In this document: piece after piece, positions 1-8,628 of the stretch
How positions within the stretch are numbered: the first letter of the stretch is position 1
Layout of the letters: the number at the start of each line of letters is the position of its first letter
Source of the DNA: Telmatospirillum siberiense
GTDB lineage: Bacteria; Pseudomonadota; Alphaproteobacteria; Rhodospirillales; Magnetospirillaceae
Direction: 5' to 3'
Assembly (NCBI RefSeq): GCF_002845745.1
Contig: NZ_PIUM01000025.1
Location: 36,467 to 100,466 of the forward strand
DNA: 64,000 nucleotides
Notes under the pieces: generated by a model
Databases searched by the model: none
What the model was told of the DNA's origin: nothing
What the model saw: only the letters and a program-made list of their open reading frames with translations
Made by a program: the position numbers and the translations under genes

Positions 1-1
1 C

Positions 2-2185
2 CCTTTCGGTATCAACGAAAGCCAGCTCAGGGCGGTGGAGCAGGCCTTTACCTCGCAAATCAGTCTGATCGAAGGCCCCCCTGGCACGGGGAAAACTCAG
101 ACGATATTGAATATCATCGCCAATATCGTGTTGCGTGGAAAAAACGTTGCTATCCTGTCCAATAACAATGCTGCGGTGGAAAACGTTTATGAAAAGCTAG
201 GCAAGGCCGGGCTGGATTACCTGGTCGCCAAGCTGGGTAATGCGGAGAACCGCAAGGACTTTTTCGCTGGCGCACCCGCCATACCATCGGGAGACCCCGC
301 GCCAGCACCTGCCATGCATCGTATCCAAGCTGTCCTACAGCAGTTGAAGCAGTCTCTGCATACCCGGAACGCGGTAGCGCGGCTCCAGGCCGAGATCGAC
401 GAATTGACGATAGAGCGAGGTTATCTGCGTCAATGGCAGGAGGAAAACGGAGTGGAAGCGCCGGCTCCTCTGGACAAATACAAGCTGTCTCCACGGAAAA
501 CCGCGGACCTGTTGGCTTATTTGGCTCATCTTGCCGAACGTCGCATCCGGCTCAAGGATAGAATCGAACTGCTGCTCGATTTCTGGATCTTGCGCACGAA
601 ACCCTTTGGTGATTGGGAAAAGCGCAAGTCCGTGATTTATGCCTTGCAACTTCACTATTACGATACGGCACTGCAGGAGAAAGATTCAGCGTTAACGGCG
701 TATCGGGAAAAATTGAAGCGTGGCAACTTCGATGCATTGCTGGATGATTTGACCACCTGCTCGATGACGCATCTGAAATGCTACCTCCATCAGCATATCC
801 CGAACCAGGAAACATTCGATTCAGAAAATTACCGTAAGAATTTCGATGCCTTTTTGAAGCGTTATCCGATTATTGGCAGCAGTACGCATTCTGTCGTCAA
901 CTCGATCGGCCGCGGTGCGATTCTCGATTATGTCATCATCGACGAGGCCTCGCAGCAGGACATCGTCCCGGGGATACTGGCGCTGGGTTGCTCTAGAAAC
1001 CTGATCATCGTTGGTGACAGAAAGCAGCTTCCGCACATTCCGGCGAATCTGGGTATTGTCCCTCCAGCCGAATTCTACGATTGCGACAAATACAGCCTAC
1101 TCGATTCGTGCGTCGGAATTTTCAATGATTCGATCCCGACGACGCTGCTGAAAGAGCATTATCGGTGTCACCCCAAAATCATCCAGTTCTGCAATCAGCA
1201 GTTTTACGACAACCAGCTCATCCCGATGACGCAAGACTCTGGCGAAAAGGCGTTGAAGCTGCTTGTCACAGCCAAGGGAAACCATACGCGAAGCTACTCG
1301 AATCGGAGAGAGTTGGATTCACTGCTCGAGACGCTCAAATGTGACAGAGAGAACGAATGGGACAGCGAGAACGGCAGAGGATTCATCGCCCCATACAACG
1401 CGCAAGTCTCTCTCTCGCGCACGCACCTGCCGGCTGATTTCGTCAAGGACACCGTGCATAAGTTCCAGGGTAGGGAGTGCGACGAAATTGTCTTCTCCAC
1501 CGTACTGGACAAGAAGCGCAGTAGCCAGAGAGGCCTGAGCTTCGTGGATGATCCCCATTTGGTCAATGTGGCGGTATCGAGAGCCAAGAACCGATTTACC
1601 CTAGTGACGGGCGACGATGTTTTTGCCACGAATAATGGGCATATTGCCGCATTGGTGCGTTACATCGAGTACTACGCGGATGAAACGCAGATCCATCGCG
1701 CCCTTGTCGTTTCGGCCTTCGACCTGCTCTACAAGGAATACGATCAATCTCTGGAAAGGCTCAACACCAGATTGCGCCCCAGCGACTCGCGATTCAAGTC
1801 CGAGCAGATCGTGGCACAGATACTGCGCGACGTGTTGTCTCAGGAGCCTTATCGGGCGATGACGTTCCACTCCCAGATCGCCCTGATCCAGTTGGCCTCA
1901 TCGGCCAACACGGCATTGACGGAGCGAGAACGAGACTTCATGAGAAACCGCGCCAGTTGCGATTTTGTGCTTTATTTCAGGGTGGGTAAAACACCGCTGG
2001 GAGTGATCGAGGTCGATGGCGGGTGTCATGACACGGTGCGGCAGACTGAGCGAGACGCACTGAAAGACAGTATCCTGAAGAAGAGCGAGATCCCGTTGCT
2101 TCGATTGCAAACCGTCGAGAGCCACATCGAAAAAAAGGTCGCGGAGTTTTTGACCCAGTGGACAAGCAACGCTCGAACCGTTTGA
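2..2185 (+). CDS. SF1 DNA/RNA helicase with C-terminal DUF2726 nuclease-like domain (5' end outside window)
   Basis: ATP-dependent superfamily 1 helicase of the Dna2/NAM7/Upf1 type. The frame is open to the window edge, and the first residues (PFGINESQLRAVEQAF) are the Q-motif region in front of Walker A, so the GTG at 35 is not a start and the gene begins upstream. Visible motifs are Walker A GPPGTGKT, Walker B IIDEASQQD, GDRKQLPHIP, EHYRCHP, TVHKFQGRECDE and NVAVSRAKNR, covering motifs I to VI. The last ~130 residues match DUF2726 (CDFVLYF, GVIEVDGGCHD, then R-D-K and LLRLQT), a PD-(D/E)XK-like fold. A helicase joined to such a tail suggests nucleic-acid processing, often in defence or mobile-element genes. 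GC content looks lower than in the ICE core. Family call is firm; the biological role is inference. Confidence 0.9.
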   Translation, partial: PFGINESQLRAVEQAFTSQISLIEGPPGTGKTQTILNIIANIVLRGKNVAILSNNNAAVENVYEKLGKAGLDYLVAKLGNAENRKDFFAGAPAIPSGDPAPAPAMHRIQAVLQQLKQSLHTRNAVARLQAEIDELTIERGYLRQWQEENGVEAPAPLDKYKLSPRKTADLLAYLAHLAERRIRLKDRIELLLDFWILRTKPFGDWEKRKSVIYALQLHYYDTALQEKDSALTAYREKLKRGNFDALLDDLTTCSMTHLKCYLHQHIPNQETFDSENYRKNFDAFLKRYPIIGSSTHSVVNSIGRGAILDYVIIDEASQQDIVPGILALGCSRNLIIVGDRKQLPHIPANLGIVPPAEFYDCDKYSLLDSCVGIFNDSIPTTLLKEHYRCHPKIIQFCNQQFYDNQLIPMTQDSGEKALKLLVTAKGNHTRSYSNRRELDSLLETLKCDRENEWDSENGRGFIAPYNAQVSLSRTHLPADFVKDTVHKFQGRECDEIVFSTVLDKKRSSQRGLSFVDDPHLVNVAVSRAKNRFTLVTGDDVFATNNGHIAALVRYIEYYADETQIHRALVVSAFDLLYKEYDQSLERLNTRLRPSDSRFKSEQIVAQILRDVLSQEPYRAMTFHSQIALIQLASSANTALTERERDFMRNRASCDFVLYFRVGKTPLGVIEVDGGCHDTVRQTERDALKDSILKKSEIPLLRLQTVESHIEKKVAEFLTQWTSNARTV

Positions 2186-2363
2186 GGGAAATGGACTCCT
2201 TTCAAGCTACCACTCACGCCACGCCTAGGATCTCGACTTGATCGATTGATTCGGGATAGGCTACGCGCGTAACCCTTCGGCGTGCGTGCCGACGGAAAAG
2301 GTGACGAAACAACTCCGCGCATTGTTGTTTGGGCCGAAAGCCCAACGGGGGATTTGAAGACGC

Positions 2364-3773
2364 ATGACGAGCGCACTCGGCAATCTTTCGGTCACGCTCG
2401 GCAAGAAGCTCAAAGCCTCGGATGATTTCCTGAAGGGCAAGCACAACCTGCTTGCGCAGTTCGACAGCGTCGACGATCTGGTCACTGACGAAACCAAGGT
2501 CTCCGACGGAGACCGCGCTGCGATCGAGCATCACATCTTGCAGCTGCGCGCTGCTATAGCGCGCACCCTCTGGTCGCAAGAGTTCTACATCGGCCGGTCG
2601 CTGCTTGATGACTATATCCTACATGCCGCCAAAACCGGTGGTGGCAACGTGCCTGCACGTGTCATCGCAGGCCTTGCCGCGGCGGGAGCCGATCGGCCAG
2701 GCTTTGTCCTTTATCCCCTGACGGGTTTCGGCATGGAAATGCCGGCGATCTTCGCGAAGGAGAGCAACCTTCGCTCCGAGGCTATCTTTCGCACCGCCGG
2801 CTTCGCCGTCAGCACGCAAAGCAACTCCTTCGAGTCCGCTGCGGCGAGCGTCCAGAGAATGGCTCACGGTCTCGGCATCCGCCAGCGGATTGACAAATGG
2901 GATCTCCGCCACTTCGCCTACAGCGCGAGATGGTTCGGAAAGAACCCTCTCATGCTGGTACGCATCACCTCATTCACCGGGGACATGTACGAAAACCAGT
3001 TCATCTACGCACTGAAGATCCGGGTCGCGGCGGCGCACCTCCTGATGATGCACGCCCTGTCGCTCGAGGCTGTAGGCCAGCTTGAGCGCTATCGAACGTC
3101 TTCTTTCGTCAACAATTTCGAGACACTCGACATCGCTCATTATCTGATCGGCGAAGCCATTCGCGGACGTCCAATCTCGACCCGTCGTGTGCCCATGAAC
3201 GTGTCCCCGCTTGAGCTCGCGCGACTGTCAGATGTCTCGGCCACGCTCTCGACGGCGGCACTCGCCACTTCGCGTATGAAACGCCTCCTGCCACAGGTCA
3301 CGCGCGCTTTGAACACCGTCGAGCGCGGTTATTTCCTTCACGTCAACATTGCGACGAAATCGAAGCCCGAAAACCGGCTCTACCGGCGTCTGGTGACCGC
3401 CTTGGATTGGTTTCGTCAGTCTTTCAGCGCTCGTGCCAATGAGTCAGAGGCGATTGTGGCGCTCGCGGTTGCGTTCGAAACCCTGCTCACCGATCAGTAT
3501 GCGTCTGCGATCGCCCAAAGGCTACGCCGCCGCGTCGGTATCTGCATGAAGGGTGTGCCGGGACTAGCTGGATACCAGGACAGCGTCCAGGCGGTCTACT
3601 ATGCACGCAGCTCGATCGTGCATACCGGAGAACCAGACCACGCGACCGATATTCAACGTGCGCAAGTCGCCTTTACGCGCTGCTTCTGTGCGGTCGCAGA
3701 AAGGCTCGCCAGCTGGACACCAACCGCAAACAATGCGATGGGTACTCTGCTGGGTGATGTTGCCGGAAGCTGA
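2364..3773 (+). CDS. ApeA-like HEPN domain protein
   Basis: 469-residue protein of unknown specific function. The C-terminal third resembles the ApeA-like HEPN family: a helical segment (ESEAIVALAVAFETLL) is followed by the motif R-x4-H in RSSIVH near residues 415-420, the usual catalytic pair of HEPN ribonucleases. The N-terminal ~300 residues are not recognised and could be the sensor half, as in anti-phage ApeA. It lies 178 bp after the helicase gene and 140 bp before the HNH gene, all on one strand. ATG start chosen because the reading frame and codon usage begin there. The ribonuclease role is inferred from motif and family; no partner is known. Confidence 0.65.
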   Translation: MTSALGNLSVTLGKKLKASDDFLKGKHNLLAQFDSVDDLVTDETKVSDGDRAAIEHHILQLRAAIARTLWSQEFYIGRSLLDDYILHAAKTGGGNVPARVIAGLAAAGADRPGFVLYPLTGFGMEMPAIFAKESNLRSEAIFRTAGFAVSTQSNSFESAAASVQRMAHGLGIRQRIDKWDLRHFAYSARWFGKNPLMLVRITSFTGDMYENQFIYALKIRVAAAHLLMMHALSLEAVGQLERYRTSSFVNNFETLDIAHYLIGEAIRGRPISTRRVPMNVSPLELARLSDVSATLSTAALATSRMKRLLPQVTRALNTVERGYFLHVNIATKSKPENRLYRRLVTALDWFRQSFSARANESEAIVALAVAFETLLTDQYASAIAQRLRRRVGICMKGVPGLAGYQDSVQAVYYARSSIVHTGEPDHATDIQRAQVAFTRCFCAVAERLASWTPTANNAMGTLLGDVAGS

Positions 3774-3913
3774 AGCGTGGCCTTTCGGAATGTCTTTGGC
3801 GAGCCTCGAGTTCAAGGCAAAAAGAACCGGCTGGCGGCCGATACGAAGCGCTCGAGTCTTGATCATATTTCGGGGTTCAATGATCAGGGCTACCGTCTAA
3901 TTATAATGGTGCC

Positions 3914-4948
3914 ATGGCCGACATGAGTGATATTCATCGCTGTATCTTCTGTTTGGAACTGCGTCCTGGTAGCGAGGAGCATGTTTTTCCGCTTGCGATC
4001 GGCGGCACTCTAACCACAGACCGCGTTTGCGTGGATTGTAACTCTACACTGGGCAGCCGCGTGGACTCTGTTCTTTGCGATGATCTTCCCATACGGAGCC
4101 GTCGCGCTCAGCTTGGTTTAGCTGGCAACAGCGGGAAGCTTCCAGCTACCCACGATATCCTTCTCGGTATTGCCTCGTTGGCCGGAAATCCCGATCGAAA
4201 AGTTCACACGACATTCAACGAAGCCTCTGGCCAGTTGGAAATCAGAACAATTCCCCACGAAACCGATATCGTGTTGCCTGATGGAACCAAAGCTTGTCAG
4301 GTAATCATCGATGAAAGGGATAGAGGTCAGATCCCAAAAATTATACAGAGAGTTCTAAAGAGGCACGATCTGCCACCATTGAGTAATGAGCAGATGGAGG
4401 TGGAGCAAAAAAAATACACTGAAGAAACCTTAATAACAGAGGAGAGACCTCAGGTTGTCAAGACTTTTGTGTATAGTTTTGCCTTTCTACGCCATGCAAT
4501 AATCAAGATTGCCTATGAGCTTGCATGTCTATGGCTTGGTGATGATTATTTGGATGATCCAACTGCTGCGGAATTGCGAGCGGCAATCCGAGCCGACGAT
4601 CCAGCCTCGACGGACGGCCTGCCGGGGTATGTTGGGCCAGCCGAGGATTGCAATGTTTTCGCCCAGTGGCTGCCGAATGCAGATCATCATCTTGCCTACT
4701 CGCAAGTTACACATGACGGCATAGGAATTGCTGTGCGCATTTTTGACGTCTATGCAGCTGTCGTCTGGGTCTCGAAAGATGCATCTCGATATGCTCACAT
4801 AAACCAAAGAGACGTTCTTCGTTTTCTTGTTATTGATGCCGTAACCGGAGAAAAGCATGAGACATCCTGGGAACAAGAGGTCATCCGGATTGCTCAGCTG
4901 ATGGACGAATACCAGCGCTACCCTCCATTCCCAGATCCCTTGTCCTAA
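3914..4948 (+). CDS. HNH endonuclease-like protein
   Basis: 344 residues. The N-terminus carries an HNH_5-type zinc-bound nuclease core: CIFC near residue 11, EEHVFPLAIGG and CVDCN, giving two Cys pairs around the His. The remaining ~270 residues are unrecognised. The gene has clearly lower GC and more A/T-rich codons than the ICE genes downstream, which suggests separate acquisition. It follows the HEPN gene in the same orientation and closes the possible defence island. A restriction-like activity against foreign DNA is plausible but unproven. Confidence 0.7.
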   Translation: MADMSDIHRCIFCLELRPGSEEHVFPLAIGGTLTTDRVCVDCNSTLGSRVDSVLCDDLPIRSRRAQLGLAGNSGKLPATHDILLGIASLAGNPDRKVHTTFNEASGQLEIRTIPHETDIVLPDGTKACQVIIDERDRGQIPKIIQRVLKRHDLPPLSNEQMEVEQKKYTEETLITEERPQVVKTFVYSFAFLRHAIIKIAYELACLWLGDDYLDDPTAAELRAAIRADDPASTDGLPGYVGPAEDCNVFAQWLPNADHHLAYSQVTHDGIGIAVRIFDVYAAVVWVSKDASRYAHINQRDVLRFLVIDAVTGEKHETSWEQEVIRIAQLMDEYQRYPPFPDPLS

Positions 4949-5423
4949 GTCAGAGCCGCCACTGTGAATATCATTACGTCCATCTCCCTGGCCACCATAG
5001 CCCCGGCGTGCTGAACGGCCTTGATGCCGGCGGCAATATGATCGGCCATCGAGAACATCAAGACCGAGATCGGAGTGGCCACGCGGAAGTTTGGCCCATT
5101 CCTAAGGTACAAAGCACCCACTGGCCTCGAGCAACTCTTGGCTTGCCTGACTGCCTTGGTTAGCCTGACGGGTGACTACGCCAGAGAACCATCTCTTCGC
5201 TCCAACGAGGCAACGGCGGTTGAGTGTCCCCGTTTTCATCGTTTCGTTTACGAAGCCGCCCTTCCGCCGTTGGCCCGCACTTGCCATAGGCGGAACGTTT
5301 GTTCCTCTTGCCGACGGAGTGGAAGCAAACCGGCAGTTCGTCACCCAACCCCGGCATCCTAACTGTGCCGCCACCGCGTTGATCGGTTTCGCCCTGCCCC
5401 GGCGACATCCCTTTTGATCGCGG
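4949..5423. other. intergenic stretch without supported gene
   Basis: 475 bp between the HNH gene and the convergent XRE gene. On the minus strand about 45 codons ending near 4948 (reading ...MFSMADHIAAGIKAVQHAG...) look protein-like but have no start and no recognisable family, so they may be a gene remnant. No tRNA, repeat or strong terminator was seen. Confidence 0.4.
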
Positions 5424-5678
5424 TTACGATCGAGGGTCAGCCTCGGCCATGTCGCCGCCCTCTTTCGGCAGTGCTCGCCGTAGCAAGTCCGCCGCTTCGA
5501 CGTTCAATGCCTCCGCCAGCCGACCCACGACATCGATGCTGGCCCCATAGACGCATCGCTCGAGGGCGCTGATATAGGTGCGGTCGATCGCCGCCCGATG
5601 CGCAAGCTCCTCTTGCGACAGACCGCGCGCCTGTCGGTAGATGCGCAAATTTCGGGCCAGCACCTCTCGAATCTCCAT
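5424..5678 (-). CDS. XRE-family transcriptional regulator
   Basis: 84-residue Cro/C1-type DNA-binding protein. The helix-turn-helix is seen as LSQEELAHRAAIDRTYISAL (residues ~19-38), followed by the usual GRLAEALNV helix. The product has almost nothing beyond the HTH, typical of small ICE or phage repressors. It is transcribed away from the excision/transfer genes that start at 5886, so it probably reads from the shared intergenic region holding an inverted repeat at 5695-5735. A repressor of ICE activation is the likely role, by analogy; the target is not shown. Confidence 0.85.
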   Translation of the reverse strand: MEIREVLARNLRIYRQARGLSQEELAHRAAIDRTYISALERCVYGASIDVVGRLAEALNVEAADLLRRALPKEGGDMAEADPRS

Positions 5679-5694
5679 ACCATGGAGAGCGCCG

Positions 5695-5735
5695 CATTGT
5701 AGAGTATTTCACCACGGAGTATTTTCTACAAAATG
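5695..5735. promoter_or_regulatory. inverted repeat with internal direct repeats in the XRE upstream region
   Basis: GCATTGTAG (imperfect) and CTACAAAATGC face each other and enclose two copies of GAGTATTT (5702-5709 and 5717-5724). The element starts 16 bp upstream of the XRE start codon, where autoregulatory operators of such repressors usually lie. Binding is inferred. Confidence 0.45.
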
Positions 5736-5885
5736 CGATCCGCCTTCCGGAAACGAAAGTGGAAATGCCTCCGGTTATCCGCGTCAGCGACCAACGTGAT
5801 GCAGAAAATGCATCGCCAAAAGGCCGTATCTCCGGGAAAAATACGTGATAAAATCGTGCAAAATAAATCTTGAGGGAAGCCGGGC

Positions 5886-6149
5886 ATGACGATGCCAGCC
5901 TTTGAAGACCGCCCGCCGGACGGTCTGCGGGTCACGCCTTATGATGAACGCCACTTGGCGACCTATGTCAGGTTATTGGACGCCGACGCCGATGGCGCCG
6001 ATTGGCGTGAAGCCGTTTCCATCATCTTCGGCCTCGATCCCTCGCAAGAACCCGAACGCGCTAAAGCCGTCCATGACAGCCATCTGGCGCGGGCTCGCTG
6101 GATGACCACGGTCGGCTATCGCTACCTGCTGGAGCCGCGCCTGCAATAG
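5886..6149 (+). CDS. small conserved ICE protein next to fseA
   Basis: 87 residues, acidic, with a pattern I recognise from short proteins encoded in front of the DUF6499/DUF2285 genes of alphaproteobacterial ICEs: YDERHLATYVRLLDADADG at ~19-37, then EPERA and SHLARARWM. Molecular function is unknown; databases group such proteins with uncharacterised ICE families. ATG at 5886 is preceded by GAGGGAAG. It is the first gene of the rightward ICE control region and ends 155 bp before fseA. Confidence 0.6.
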   Translation: MTMPAFEDRPPDGLRVTPYDERHLATYVRLLDADADGADWREAVSIIFGLDPSQEPERAKAVHDSHLARARWMTTVGYRYLLEPRLQ

Positions 6150-6304
6150 CCGCCCACCGCAATTTTGCTGGCCCGGAGGCCGGACATTGCGCGGATTATC
6201 GTCGTACGCGATGCAACCTATAGGTATTCCATTTCTAAACATTTCCCGGAATATGAAGCTATTCCTGTTCGACTGTCCGAACGCTTCGAAAGCGGAGGCT
6301 CCTC

Positions 6305-7121
6305 ATGCCGACCCCTTTTTGGACGTCCAAGGAAACCTTGGACCGATTGAATGGCCTTGACCGCCCCGGCTTCGCCATGGAATTCCTGCGTCGTAATCCC
6401 GAATACCGGAACGATTGCATCCGTGTCCTGAACCGGGCCGGGCAAGGAAAGGCCGATGCGATCACCGCAAGGTCGGATTTCGCCCGCCGATGGGGGGTAC
6501 GATTTTGTCCATGACCCCGAACTTCCGTCCGACAGCCAGCCGGTCATCTGGTGCCCGGAGATCGCTCCCGGCACGGTGATTTTCATCCCTGCGCCGGAAG
6601 GCTTCGATGGCGTGACCCCGCTTGATCTGCCGTTCGGCACCGCGCGCATCGCCGAGTACCGGAATGGCGAAGATTGCCATCTGATCCTTGCCGATACCGA
6701 GGGAGCTCATCGCTTATGGCTGCACAGCACTGAGACCTTGCGCCGCCCCGCCATTCTCCTGCCGCTCGACACTGCGTTCGACCTGCGTGTCGAGGCGATG
6801 GAGCGCCTCTATCGGCGCTTGCGTGGCCGTCCCGCCGGGCCGTTGCCCCGCGCTCTGCAATTGACCACCATGCGGCGGGCACGGCTCATTTTGCTCCTGC
6901 ACACTCTCGATTTCCGTCTCGCCGGGGCCAGCCCGCGTGAGATCGCTGCCGCCCTTCTCGACAAAGAGGCGGCAGCTCTGCCGGCCATCGAATGGAAAAG
7001 CTCGGCAACGCGGCGCAAGGCCAACCACCTGATCCACGACGCCCAGGCCCTAATGAACGGCGGCTATCTCAAGCTGCTGTGGAACAGGCGCTCGGGCTCG
7101 GCAGACGGCAAAACCCGTTAG
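6305..7121 (+). CDS. fseA: FseA-like excision activator, DUF6499-DUF2285, joined by probable +1 frameshift
   Basis: Two overlapping frames encode one protein. Frame one (6305-6514) gives the DUF6499 transcriptional-regulator-like domain (FAMEFLRRNPEYR ... ARRWGVRF) and stops three codons after that motif. The second frame gives, from 6507, VHDPELPSDSQ and a DUF2285 DNA-binding domain (LDFRLAGASPREIAAALL ... MNGGYLKLLW). Joining them by +1 slippage on TTT at 6503-6505 yields about 271 residues. In ICEMlSym of Mesorhizobium, FseA is made in just this way, by tRNA-Phe slippage between msi172 and msi171, and switches on the excisionase gene rdfS. Here an RdfS-like gene follows. The alternative is a plain frameshift mutation or a sequencing error, but the conserved site argues against it. 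Confidence 0.75.
6500..6514 (+). promoter_or_regulatory. putative programmed +1 ribosomal frameshift site
   Basis: Codons CGA-TTT-TGT-CCA-TGA. A tRNA-Phe on TTT (6503-6505) can move one base onto TTT (6504-6506) with full pairing, after which GTC-CAT-GAC continues the DUF2285 frame. The slip codon encodes the final F of the RWGVRF motif, which matches the location reported for FseA of ICEMlSym. Slippage itself is inferred. Confidence 0.65.
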
Positions 7122-7183
7122 GCAAACTCACCGCTCTCTTCGAACGCCATTGACGTTTTGGCGGCGGTTGTTTCTCGACGCCT

Positions 7184-7221
7184 GACGAAGGGGGACACAA
7201 AAGTCCCCACGAATCTTCGTC
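7184..7221. promoter_or_regulatory. nested inverted repeat upstream of the rdfS-like gene
   Basis: Outer arms GACGAAG (7184-7190) and CTTCGTC (7215-7221) flank directly abutting inner arms GGGGAC (7191-7196) and GTCCCC (7203-7208), giving a 13-bp stem interrupted by six bases on one side. It lies ~90 bp before the rdfS-like ATG, in the only sizeable gap of the region. It could be an activator site, or an RNA hairpin attenuating read-through from fseA. Confidence 0.5.
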
Positions 7222-7308
7222 CTCCTCCCCCGCCCGCTTTCTTCGCCACCGTGATCCCGTCACGCCGCCATCGATCGGCGGCTTCCTGGACCCACACGGA
7301 GGCATATC

Positions 7309-7548
7309 ATGCACGCGGACACCGCAGCGCGTTTCGTCAGAACCCATGAGGCCGCGCGCTTGCTCGGCCTGTCGGCCCGCACCCTGGAAAAATACCGCTG
7401 CCACGGCACCGGCCCGGTCTTCCGCAAGCTAGGGGGACGGGTCGTCTATGCTATCGACGACCTGGACGCTTGGGCCGATCAATCCGCCTGCCGCTCGACC
7501 TCGGACCCACGCTACGACCAGGCCCGCCTCGCCGGCCGGGCTCGCTGA
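7309..7548 (+). CDS. rdfS: RdfS-like excisionase (winged helix-turn-helix)
   Basis: 79-residue MerR/AlpA-type DNA-binding protein: RTHEAARLLGLSARTLEKYR, then FRKLGGRVVYAIDDLDAWA, the helix-turn-helix plus wing of excisionase-like proteins. In ICEMlSym a protein of this type, RdfS, is the recombination directionality factor that turns the integrase towards excision and is activated by FseA. The position just after fseA and before the repA/parA/traF transfer genes supports the same job. The cognate integrase is not in the window. A general HTH regulator remains possible. Confidence 0.65.
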   Translation: MHADTAARFVRTHEAARLLGLSARTLEKYRCHGTGPVFRKLGGRVVYAIDDLDAWADQSACRSTSDPRYDQARLAGRAR

Positions 7549-7557
7549 GACGCCGCC

Positions 7558-8628
7558 ATGTCCGCCCGTCTCGATCCAGCCGCACGTCGGCAACTCGAAT
7601 TGTTCCATGCGCTCCCCGGCGATCTCGCGCCACGGGACGCGCAGGATCTCATGGCCTATCCCTTCTTCAATCTTTCCAAATCCCACCGGATCGCGCCGAT
7701 CGATTATCGATCCGGCGATATCGTCATCCGCGTCGAGGCCGTGCCCGAACACGGCATGGCGACCATCTGGGATGCCGATATCCTCATCTGGGCCGCCAGC
7801 CAGATCGTCGAGGCGCGGGACACCGGCTTGCGCACCTCCCGCCTGATGGCGGCAACGCCCTACGAAATCCTGACCTTCATCGGCCGCGGCACGTCGTTGC
7901 GCGATTATCTGCGCCTCAAGGCGGCGCTCGACCGCCTGCAATCGACGACGGTGGCGACATCGATCCGCCAACCGTCCGAGCGGCGGATGCATCGCTTTTC
8001 CTGGATCAACGAATGGACGGAACGGACCGACGGCCATGGCCGCCCGGCCGGTATCGAACTGATCATCCCCGACTGGTTCTATCGCGCCATCCTCGACGAT
8101 GCGCTGGTGCTGACCATCGATCGGGCCTATTTCAGGCTGAGCGGCGGTCTGGACCGCTGGCTCTATCGTCTGGTGCGCAAGCATGGTGGACGCCAGGAGT
8201 ACGGCTGGCGGTTCGATTTTCGTCACCTGCATCTGAAATCCGGCAGCCTGTCGCCGTTCAAACGCTTCGCCTTCGAACTGCGCGACATCGTCCGCCGGCA
8301 ACCGCTTCCCGGCTACAGCCTGACCCTCGAATTCGAACTGGGCGGTCGTCTGCTGCTGGCGTTCGAACCCTGTGGAAAACCGGTGGAAGCGCTCGTGCTA
8401 TCGGGAACCGGCACTATCGTGCCATCGGGAACCCGACTATCGTGCTATCAGGAACCGAAACCGCCCTTAACGCGCGGAAATAAAAAGAGAAATCGCGCTC
8501 CTAACTTAGACTCTAACAGTGATTCTAACTTTCTTGTTGTTGGCGCGGTGGAAAACGCCGGGACGGATGCCGGTCCGCAACCTGCGTTCGACCTGCCCGC
8601 TCCGTCCAATCCGGGGAGGGCGTCATGA
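7558..8628 (+). CDS. repA: replication initiator protein A-like
   Basis: 356 residues of the RPA family of plasmid replication initiators: MAYPFFNLSKSHRIAPIDY near 33-51, WDADILIWAASQI, DWFYRAILDDALVLTIDRAYFRL, and an RLVRKHGGRQEYGWRFDFRHL segment, with probable winged-helix folds. Such proteins bind iterons at a vegetative origin and are standard in this ICE family, where autonomous replication stabilises the excised circle. The 3' part of the gene contains three iteron-like repeats. It starts 9 bp after the rdfS-like stop and overlaps parA by ATGA. Confidence 0.85.
   Translation: MSARLDPAARRQLELFHALPGDLAPRDAQDLMAYPFFNLSKSHRIAPIDYRSGDIVIRVEAVPEHGMATIWDADILIWAASQIVEARDTGLRTSRLMAATPYEILTFIGRGTSLRDYLRLKAALDRLQSTTVATSIRQPSERRMHRFSWINEWTERTDGHGRPAGIELIIPDWFYRAILDDALVLTIDRAYFRLSGGLDRWLYRLVRKHGGRQEYGWRFDFRHLHLKSGSLSPFKRFAFELRDIVRRQPLPGYSLTLEFELGGRLLLAFEPCGKPVEALVLSGTGTIVPSGTRLSCYQEPKPPLTRGNKKRNRAPNLDSNSDSNFLVVGAVENAGTDAGPQPAFDLPAPSNPGRAS
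8394..8456 (+). repeat. three iteron-like direct repeats inside the repA 3' end
   Basis: CGTGCTATCGGGAACC (8394-8409), CGTGCCATCGGGAACC (8418-8433) and CGTGCTATCAGGAACC (8441-8456), spaced 24 and 23 bp, about two helical turns. This is typical of initiator binding sites. They are in frame with repA, giving repeated LSGT/PSGT residues. A candidate origin; not tested. Confidence 0.65.

Noticed and set aside
35..37. GTG as start of the helicase gene
   Set aside because: Conserved helicase residues are encoded in frame upstream of it up to the window edge, so the gene starts outside.
8394..8456. CRISPR array
   Set aside because: Only three short repeats with 7-8 bp spacers inside a coding frame; these are iteron-like, and no cas genes are present.
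7470..8483. 337-codon plus-strand frame overlapping repA
   Set aside because: Arg/Pro-rich alternative frame of repA; the repA frame carries RPA family motifs.
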